Below, in pieces: positions 58,218 to 64,000 of a stretch of DNA of 64,000 bases. The translations under genes and the position numbers were made by a program. The stretch is from NCBI GenBank assembly GCA_028712475.1, contig JAQTQB010000001.1:186001-250000 (forward strand). Reading direction: 5' to 3'. Position 1 is the first letter of the stretch. Each line of letters starts with the position of its first letter. The notes under the pieces are model-generated. The model ran no database searches, was not told where the DNA came from, and saw nothing but the letters and a program-made list of their open reading frames with translations. The stretch is from Verrucomicrobiales bacterium. GTDB taxonomy: Bacteria > Verrucomicrobiota > Verrucomicrobiia > Limisphaerales > UBA11358.

Positions 58218-59783
58218 TCACTTGCGGAATTTTTGCAGCGCAAACGCGGTCATTTCCTGCGCCGCCGGAATCTTGAACGCCAGCGCGAGGATTCCGTAAA
58301 CCAGGCTGGCGGCGATGGCCGGCACAAACACCGCGCCGGCTTTCAACACGATCGTTGCGTGGCCGAACGTATTTTCCCAGAGCTGCCAGCCTTGCCACGC
58401 AATCAATCCAGCCAGCAATCCGGCGACGGCCAGCGGCAGAAATGTTGCGCGCAACGGCGCCATTTCCAGCCGCCCGAGTTTTTTCCGCAGCGCGAAGAGC
58501 AGCAGCCCCGCGTTGCAGACGGAAGTGACCGTGTTGGCGATGCCGATGCCGCCCTGCTTCAGCGGCACGACGAGCGCGGCGGCGAGCAACAGATTCAGCG
58601 TGAGGCACGCGAGGCTGATTTGCATCGGCGTCCTGGTGTCGCCCAGAGCGAAAAATGCGCGGGCCAGAATGTTGACCGTTGAGAATGCAACCAGCCCTGG
58701 CGCGAGACAGATGAGCGCCAGCGACGCGCGTTCAGTCGAGGCGGCGGTGAACGCGCCACGCTCGAATAGCAGCCTCACAATCGGCTCGGCCAGCACGACG
58801 AGCAAAATGGCCGCGATCAAATTTGCGAACAGCAGCGTGCTGATTCCTTGCCGGAGTGTCGTGCGAAACTCTGGATAATTTTTATCCGTCGCCAGCGCTG
58901 AAAGCGTTGGCAAAAGAAAAGTGGCCAGCGAGATGCCGAACATCCCTTGTGGCAGCTCCATCAGCCGCACCGCGTAGTTGAACGAGGCGACGATGTGCGG
59001 GCCGGCCCAGAACGCGATGGTCTGGGTGAGCAGGACGTTGATCTGAAAGGCGGCCACGCCGATGGTGCCGGGAATCATCCGCGTCGCGACGAGGCGGACC
59101 GTTTCATTTTTCCAGGGTGAAACCCAGCGGTAGCGGAAACCTTCGCGCCAAAGCGCCGGCAGTTGAAACGCCGCCTGCGCCACTCCCGCCACCAGCACGC
59201 CGAACGCGAGCGCGAAAATCTGTTTAGGCAATCGCAATTCCTGCGGCAGATCCAAGGCCATGCGCTGCGCGAAAAACAGGACGGACGCAATCATCACCAC
59301 GTTCAGCATCGTCGCGCCCATCGCGGGGATGAAAAAGTGTCCGCGCGCATTGAGCATTCCCATCATCGCCGCCGCGATGCAGACCAGCAGCATGTAGGGA
59401 AACATCACGCGCAGCAGCCGCAGCATGAGTTCCGTTTGCGCGCCGAACTGATGCACGGCCAGCACGAGCGAAATGCCGATCATCGCCACGCCAATGATGA
59501 CGGTCGCCGCAATGATGAGGCCGGAGATGACGGCGTTGGCTGCGCGCCACATTTCGATTTCACCGTGCGTTTTTTCTTTCTCCTTGAAAATGGGGATGAA
59601 CGCCGCCGTCAGCGCGCCTTCGCCGAGCAGGCGGCGGAACAGATTGGGAATGGTGAACGCCAATGCGAACGCGCTGGCCACCCAGCCGTCGCCCATGAAC
59701 CGGGCATAAACCATCTCGCGCACCATGCCGAGCAAACGGCTCAACAAAGTGGCGGCGGCCATCGCGCCGGAAGCTTTCAACAT
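58218..59783 (-). CDS. murJ: MurJ/MviN lipid II flippase
   Basis: Fourteen membrane segments over 521 aa of the MATE-like MOP superfamily. The N-terminus MLKASGAMAAATLLSRLLGM, the loop AFTIPNLFRRLLGEGALTAAFIPIF and charged positions in the central cavity define MurJ, which flips lipid II for peptidoglycan. A longer start at 59810 runs into a CTTTGCG-type repeat and is rejected. It faces tyrS divergently. Confidence 0.94.
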   Translation of the reverse strand: MLKASGAMAAATLLSRLLGMVREMVYARFMGDGWVASAFALAFTIPNLFRRLLGEGALTAAFIPIFKEKEKTHGEIEMWRAANAVISGLIIAATVIIGVAMIGISLVLAVHQFGAQTELMLRLLRVMFPYMLLVCIAAAMMGMLNARGHFFIPAMGATMLNVVMIASVLFFAQRMALDLPQELRLPKQIFALAFGVLVAGVAQAAFQLPALWREGFRYRWVSPWKNETVRLVATRMIPGTIGVAAFQINVLLTQTIAFWAGPHIVASFNYAVRLMELPQGMFGISLATFLLPTLSALATDKNYPEFRTTLRQGISTLLFANLIAAILLVVLAEPIVRLLFERGAFTAASTERASLALICLAPGLVAFSTVNILARAFFALGDTRTPMQISLACLTLNLLLAAALVVPLKQGGIGIANTVTSVCNAGLLLFALRKKLGRLEMAPLRATFLPLAVAGLLAGLIAWQGWQLWENTFGHATIVLKAGAVFVPAIAASLVYGILALAFKIPAAQEMTAFALQKFRK

Positions 59784-59800
59784 TTTTGACACCGGCGGAT

Positions 59801-59830
59801 TCTCACGCAAAGCCGCGAAGTCGCAAAGTT
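59801..59830. repeat. CTTTGCG-type repeat upstream of murJ
   Basis: TCTCACGCAAAGCCGCGAAG then TCGCAAAGTT, read on the minus strand as AACTTTGCGACTTCGCGGCT, belongs to the same family as the fabD leader at 23188-23256. Confidence 0.62.
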
Positions 59831-59887
59831 AAATTGCGAGTCCGGTGGGATAAGACTACTGACGAGCCTCTGCATCAGTGTGCAAAG

Positions 59888-59916
59888 CCAGCTCGCGAGA
59901 ACGCTCGCCCCACCTG
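59888..59916. repeat. GGTGGGGCGA repeat upstream of tyrS
   Basis: CCAGCTCGCGAGAACGCTCG then CCCCACCTG; its reverse complement matches the in-frame insert of the Xer gene at 22006-22034. Confidence 0.7.
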
Positions 59917-59963
59917 TTTAATTGGAAATTGGCATTTGGCCGGCGGCGAATTACTCTGCCCGC

Positions 59964-61241
59964 GTGAGCATTCTCGAAGAATTACAATGGCGTGGCCTCG
60001 TCGCTGACTGCACCGACACGGCGGAACTGACCAAAAAAATTTCCGCGCCCGTCACGCTTTACTGCGGCTTCGATCCGACGGCGGACAGCCTGCATGTCGG
60101 CAATCTCGTGCCGCTGCTTGCGCTGCGCCGCTTTCAATTGCTCGGTCATCATCCCATCGCCGTCGCGGGCGGCGCGACCGGCAGCATCGGCGATCCGAGC
60201 GGCAAGACCGCCGAGCGGCAGCTCCTCACGCCGGAAATCCTCGACCACAACATCGCCAGCGTGAAAGTGCAGCTTGCGAAGCTGCTCGATTTTGAGACGA
60301 AACAAAATCCCGCGCGCCTCGTGGACAACGCCTCGTGGACGAAGGGAATCTCGTTCCTCGATTTTCTCCGCGACATCGGAAAGCATTTTTCCGTCAACCA
60401 GATGGTCGCCAAGGAATCCGTCCGCGCCCGCATGGAAGACCGCGAAGTCGGCATCAGCTACACCGAATTCAGCTACATGCTCCTGCAGGCGTTTGATTTC
60501 ATGGTGCTGTGCCGCGACTCGAACTGCGAACTGCAAATTGGCGGCAGCGACCAGTGGGGCAACATCACCGCCGGGATTGATCTGACGCGCAAGAAACTCG
60601 GCAAACACGTCTTTGGCCTGACGCTCCCGCTCATCACCAACGCCGACGGGACGAAATTTGGAAAGACTGAAGCAGGCGCCATCTGGCTCGATCCGAAGCG
60701 CACGAGCGTCTATAAGTTTTACCAGTTCTGGATCAACACAGACGACCGCGATGTCATCCGTTACCTGAAATATTTCACGTTCCTGTCGAAGGAAGAAATT
60801 GAGTCGCTGGAAAAGCAGCACGCAGAAAATCCCGGCGCACGCATCGCGCACAAGGCGCTGGCGAAAGCGGCAACGGATTTGATCCACGGCCCCGGTGCCA
60901 CTGCGGAAGCAGTCCGCGCCAGCGAAATTCTTTTTGGCGGCGAACTCAAAGGCATTTCCGAAACCACCTTCAACGACATCGTTGGCGAAGTGCCGACGAA
61001 GGAGATTGAACTGGCGAAACTGGACGGTGTCGGTTTTTCGCTGATTGAACTGCTGGTTCAAGCTAGCTTGTGTCCGTCCAAAGGCCAGGCGCGGAAAGAC
61101 CTTGAAGGCGGCGGCGTGAACGTGAACAACGTCCGTGAAGCGAATCTCCAGCGCATGGTCGTCACCAGCGACTTGCTCTTCGGCAAACACCTCCTGCTCC
61201 GCAAAGGCAAAAAGAATTACGTCGTAGTCACGGCGAAGTAG
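59964..61241 (+). CDS. tyrS: Tyrosyl-tRNA synthetase
   Basis: A class I synthetase. The HIGH-like motif is ADSLHVGNLVPLLAL, SDQWGNITAGIDL follows the tyrosine pocket, the KMSKS equivalent is KFGKTEAGA, and a C-terminal S4 domain (CPSKGQARKDLEGGGVNVNN) completes it. It starts at a GTG at 59964; a methionine 14 codons upstream gives no similarity. Its stop codon is the beginning of a GTAGCAGCCGACGTGAG repeat. Confidence 0.96.
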   Translation: MSILEELQWRGLVADCTDTAELTKKISAPVTLYCGFDPTADSLHVGNLVPLLALRRFQLLGHHPIAVAGGATGSIGDPSGKTAERQLLTPEILDHNIASVKVQLAKLLDFETKQNPARLVDNASWTKGISFLDFLRDIGKHFSVNQMVAKESVRARMEDREVGISYTEFSYMLLQAFDFMVLCRDSNCELQIGGSDQWGNITAGIDLTRKKLGKHVFGLTLPLITNADGTKFGKTEAGAIWLDPKRTSVYKFYQFWINTDDRDVIRYLKYFTFLSKEEIESLEKQHAENPGARIAHKALAKAATDLIHGPGATAEAVRASEILFGGELKGISETTFNDIVGEVPTKEIELAKLDGVGFSLIELLVQASLCPSKGQARKDLEGGGVNVNNVREANLQRMVVTSDLLFGKHLLLRKGKKNYVVVTAK

Positions 61242-61261
61242 CAGCCGACGTGAGTTGGCTC
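61238..61261 (+). repeat. GTAGCAGCCGACGTGAG repeat at the tyrS stop
   Basis: GTAGCAGCCGACGTGAGTTG then GCTC begins one base before and includes the TAG stop of tyrS. Related copies lie at 61430-61453 and, reversed, at 61484-61507. Confidence 0.8.
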
Positions 61262-61290
61262 AAACTTCCGCCGCTGACATGATTCAGAAT

Positions 61291-61317
61291 GGCGGCGCTC
61301 TGCCGAGACGCCGCTAC
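61291..61317. repeat. GGCGGCGCTC hairpin, relative of the TTGTAG element
   Basis: GGCGGCGCTCTGCCGAGACG then CCGCTAC resembles the right half of the palindromes inside fabD and bioD. Confidence 0.55.
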
Positions 61318-61337
61318 GCCAGCAGCGCCTCCGCTTG

Positions 61338-61380
61338 CTTCTCCCTCGCCCCTCCGAGGGGAGAGGGCCGGGGTGAGGGG
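61338..61380. repeat. CTCCCTCGCCCCTCC hairpin
   Basis: A TCCCTCGCCCCTC / GAGGGGAGAGGG hairpin ending GGCCGGGGTGAGGGG, of the same family as the 43114 and 49158 elements. Confidence 0.72.
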
Positions 61381-61429
61381 TAAGGCAAGAACTGGATTAA
61401 CCGCGAACCGCGCGAAAAGCAAATCGGAC

Positions 61430-61507
61430 GTAGCAGCCGACGTAAGGAGGCTCCAACTAATTTCCCCACGCCGGATTTAGAATGAGCCTCCTCACGTCGG
61501 CTGCTAC
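61430..61507. repeat. Inverted pair of GTAGCAGCCGACGT repeats
   Basis: A 24-base arm (GTAGCAGCCGACGTAAGGAG then GCTC) at 61430-61453 faces its near-perfect inverse at 61484-61507 across a 30-base spacer. The right arm abuts the stop codon of the decayed protease gene. Confidence 0.82.
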
Positions 61508-61975
61508 TCAGTAAACCAAGACCAGCACCGCCGCCGCTTGCGCCGACTGCACCACGTCCTCAAACTTCCGTTCCGCGCTGACGGGGTCTTTGAGTTTATT
61601 CGCCACGTCGGGGACCGACTCCAGGAAGCTCAATAGAAAACTGCTCTTCACCGCGTAGTTCACATTCTCCGGCAACGCCCCGCTCGCGGCCAGCGCCGCC
61701 ACCGCATGGTGGCCGTGCGCCAGCACCTTGGCCGACACCACGCCCACCACGTTGCCATGCTCATCCACCAGCGGACGATGCTCGTCCTGCCATCTGCCCG
61801 GCTTCATGGTGGCCGTCCGCAAGGACTCATCCGCCGCGCCGGAGAGCGACGCGATTTCGCCCCGCGCAAACTTCGGCGCGAACCCTTGCAGGCCGGTGTT
61901 GGGAAAACCCACCGTCGCCACCGCGCCGCCCAGCTTCAGCGTGCGACTCGCCGCCACCGGCAATGGTGTTGGTGA
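61508..61975 (-). pseudogene. Degenerate C-terminal half of a trypsin-like protease
   Basis: Read on the minus strand, LKLGGAVATVGFPNTGLQGF, VDEHGNVVGVVSAKV and ALPENVNYAVKSSFLLSFLE match the C-terminal part of verrucomicrobial S1-type proteases. Where the active serine segment PGNSGGPLVDE is expected the sequence reads PGRWQDEHRPLVDE, so the serine is lost. The N-terminal half with histidine and aspartate is absent; the frame continues upstream only into unrelated sequence antisense to the kelch gene. It is very probably a pseudogene. Confidence 0.72.
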
Positions 61976-62026
61976 GGGAATTACGTTGTGATTTCGAAAG
62001 CAATCTGCTTCCATGCAAGAGTAGCA

Positions 62027-63748
62027 ATGACTCGCTGGGCAAAACAGAATGTTAACGCATGGTTCGTAGTCGCGAGCCTGCTGGTCGTTGCAAATCAACT
62101 CCACGCCCAAGGCACTGCATTCACTTATCAAGGGCGGCTGCAAAGCGGGACGAATGTCGCGAACGGCAGTTACGACCTCACGTTTAGCGTTTGGAACAAC
62201 TCCGTTGGTCCTTCACAAGTCGGAAATACTTTCACCAACGTAGCCACGAGCGTTGCGAACGGGCTTTTCACCGTCACGCTGGATTGTGGCACCGGCATTT
62301 TCGACGGCAATCCACGCTGGCTGGAAATCGGAGTGCGAACGAATGGCAGTGGTGCGTTCACAACGCTTTCACCGCGCCAGCCGTTGACGGCGTCGCCGTA
62401 TGCGATTTATGCGGGCGGAGTGAGTGCGACGGGCATCAGCGGAACAATTCCGGCAGGCAACATCGCCGCTGGAACAATCACGTCGAACATGCTCGCTGCG
62501 GGCGCAGCGGCTGCGAACTTGGCGGTTAGCGGGCAAGCCGCTGTGCCGTCCGGCGGAGTAGTTCTTTCCAGCAGCGACAGTGATACCAATCTCATCGCCA
62601 CGGGTTACACGAAGATCGGGGGCTACGTCAGCGCACCAAATCTTTGGCAACAACGGGCGACAAGTCCTGCTTTGGCTGGGCGTGGAGGTCATGCCGCCGT
62701 CTGGACTGGCAGCAAGATGATCGTTTGGGGCGGATACTGCGGGAACGAGAGCCCAAGTTCTCAGTTCAGTGATGGCGGTTGTTACGATCCGATCTCTGAC
62801 TCTTGGATCGCAGTGTCAACGAATGGAGCGCCCCTCGGTCGCGTGTCTTTCACCACAGTTTGGACTGGAAGTGAAATGATTATTTGGAGCGGTTACACGT
62901 TTTACACTGTTTACAACTTCTTCAACGACGGGTCGCGGTATAATCCAGTCTCAGTCAATTGGGCTGCGGTGACAACCAACAACGCCCCATCGCCACGTTC
63001 CAAACATACCGCTGTGTGGACTGGCACTGAAATGATCGTCTGGGGAGGTTTCTTTGCGACCGGCGCTGGATTCCAATACTCGGTTCTTGCTGATGGCGCT
63101 CGCTATAATCCGGTTTTGAATACTTGGACTCAAATGACCACCAACGGCGCTCCGACCGCACGGTTTGATCACACGGCGGTGTGGACGGGCAGTGAGATGA
63201 TAGTTTGGGGCGGCCAAAACGGCAATGGATCAGGGCTAAATGATGGCAAGCGCTATAATCCTGTAACTGACACGTGGTCGCCAATGAGTTCCACAAATGT
63301 TTTACCAGGCCGGTCACGTCACACGGCGGTTTGGACAGGCAGCGAAATGATCGTTTGGGGCGGGTTCAGCGGTGGTGGGCCTTATGAGCAATCGGGGGGC
63401 CGCTATAATCCGGCCACAGACAGTTGGTCAGTCACCGATAACACATTTGCTCCTACTGGCCGGGTCAAACATTCTGCACTCTGGACTGGTCGTGAGATGA
63501 TTGTTTGGGGCGGCGAGTGCGCCAATCCAGTCCCTCAATGTAACGACGGTGGAAGCTATGATCCAGTATCCAACACTTGGACGCCGGTCACGACCGCACC
63601 TCGCGCACCGACTTGGCGCGTGGATCACTCTGCGGTCTGGACAGGCAACGATATGATAATCTTTGGCGGATTCGGCGGAGCAGGGTGCTCTAGCGATACT
63701 TGGTCCTGCACTGCGCCGAAGCTGCTGTATCTATATTTGAAACCCTGA
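62027..63748 (+). CDS. Secreted kelch-repeat protein
   Basis: A signal peptide (NAWFVVASLLVVANQLHAQG) leads to a beta-rich N-terminal domain (TAFTYQGRLQSGTNVANGSY and SPRQPLTASPYAIYAGGV) common in Verrucomicrobiota secreted proteins. From about residue 210 there are at least seven kelch units with the consensus HTAVWTGSEMIVWGG and YNPVTDTW, which should form a propeller. Function unknown. The start is set at MTRWAK; an earlier methionine precedes an atypical signal. Its 5' end overlaps the antisense extension of the protease remnant. Confidence 0.86.
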   Translation: MTRWAKQNVNAWFVVASLLVVANQLHAQGTAFTYQGRLQSGTNVANGSYDLTFSVWNNSVGPSQVGNTFTNVATSVANGLFTVTLDCGTGIFDGNPRWLEIGVRTNGSGAFTTLSPRQPLTASPYAIYAGGVSATGISGTIPAGNIAAGTITSNMLAAGAAAANLAVSGQAAVPSGGVVLSSSDSDTNLIATGYTKIGGYVSAPNLWQQRATSPALAGRGGHAAVWTGSKMIVWGGYCGNESPSSQFSDGGCYDPISDSWIAVSTNGAPLGRVSFTTVWTGSEMIIWSGYTFYTVYNFFNDGSRYNPVSVNWAAVTTNNAPSPRSKHTAVWTGTEMIVWGGFFATGAGFQYSVLADGARYNPVLNTWTQMTTNGAPTARFDHTAVWTGSEMIVWGGQNGNGSGLNDGKRYNPVTDTWSPMSSTNVLPGRSRHTAVWTGSEMIVWGGFSGGGPYEQSGGRYNPATDSWSVTDNTFAPTGRVKHSALWTGREMIVWGGECANPVPQCNDGGSYDPVSNTWTPVTTAPRAPTWRVDHSAVWTGNDMIIFGGFGGAGCSSDTWSCTAPKLLYLYLKP

Positions 63749-63841
63749 GTCGTAAAGCGACTGTTAAGGCGCGGCGTTCACGCAGAACGTCCGCAATGAT
63801 TTCCAGCGTCATTCCTCTGCGGTGCAAAATTTGTGGTTTGA

Positions 63842-64000
63842 ACCTCCCGCATCCCGGCCTTCCCCCAAGGAGAAGGAGAATTGTTCGCCGTCTTTTTTGA
63901 AAAATCGAGCGACGGAATTTGCCGGACGGTCAGCCGTAAAACCGGAAATCGTGATTACGCAAATCCTCTCCTGAAAGGGAGAAGATACAGGTGAGGGCGG
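63842..64000. mobile_element. CTCACCCCGGCC-type element, copy 2 (reaches the window edge)
   Basis: ACCTCCCGCATCCCGGCCTT at the left, GGAGAATTGTTCGCCGTC in the interior and GGTGAGGGCGG at the right mirror the element at 49158-49327. It fills the sequence after the kelch gene up to the edge, so its right boundary may lie outside. Confidence 0.7.

Noticed and set aside
63700-63900. 66-codon open frame after the kelch gene
   Set aside because: It overlaps the kelch end in another frame and runs into a repeat element.
1-64000. tRNA, rRNA, tmRNA or prophage genes
   Set aside because: Scanning both strands by eye gave no cloverleaf with a TTCRANNC-type arm in context, no rRNA-like sequence and no phage structural genes.

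Overview
The window looks like a chromosomal piece of a Gram-negative member of the Verrucomicrobiota, most likely of the Pedosphaera/Limisphaerales type. This is inferred from family content only: a complete tol-pal cluster, a TIGR04073-like exosortase-associated lipoprotein, a GspA/GspB-like pair followed by a CAAX-type protease, a membrane TPR protein of the kind common in this phylum, and kelch/YTV-style secreted proteins. I found no rRNA, tRNA, CRISPR array or prophage.

Layout. 0-8.4 kb: the start of an HlyD-type efflux adaptor, trpD, rnc, an Fe-S scaffold gene, a RelE/YafQ-type toxin-antitoxin pair, a MoeB-rhodanese fusion, a PIN-domain pair and the nucleoside salvage genes punA-cdd. 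8.4-15.7 kb: a hybrid kinase lacking the usual histidine, a LysR regulator, a secreted esterase, an M29 aminopeptidase, a nucleotidyltransferase pair and a DUF2975/HTH pair. 15.7-23.2 kb: an O-antigen-ligase-like protein, an ACT protein, tgt, speA and a Xer recombinase. 23.2-33.2 kb: fabD-(nuclease-like)-fabG-acpP-fabF, deoA, pyrF, a subtilase and hisD. 33.2-41.2 kb: an accessory island, AT-richer in part, with VapBC, a broken ParE, small membrane proteins and a duplicated receiver/J-domain module. 41.2-51.3 kb: hisC, GspA/GspB-like genes, a CAAX protease, a TolC-like protein, tig, bioD and the TPR membrane protein. 51.5-64 kb: tolQRA-tolB-pal, tatAC, ispE, murJ, tyrS, a decayed protease and a kelch protein.

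Two themes stand out. First, several families of dispersed repeats fill most intergenic gaps, and the same kinds of sequence also lie in frame inside conserved enzymes (trpD, hisC, fabD, bioD, xerD and the TPR membrane protein), each time apparently in a surface loop. One class is tandem heptamers (unit exactly 7 bp, 3-4 copies, a different sequence at each locus). Another is a palindromic element bounded by TTGTAG/CTACAA. Second, the 36-41 kb island holds two multi-receiver proteins that share an N-terminal tag. Each is followed by a J-domain coiled-coil gene, one intact and one reduced to its first 31 codons. Several of the receivers lack the phosphoacceptor aspartate. This module is the best candidate here for an undescribed system.

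Functional links. The fab cluster makes fatty acids, and a hairpin with a T tract separates acpP from fabF. tolQRAB-pal and tatAC form one envelope block in a single direction. punA, cdd and deoA serve nucleoside salvage. trpD, hisC, hisD, pyrF and speA are scattered single biosynthetic genes rather than operons.
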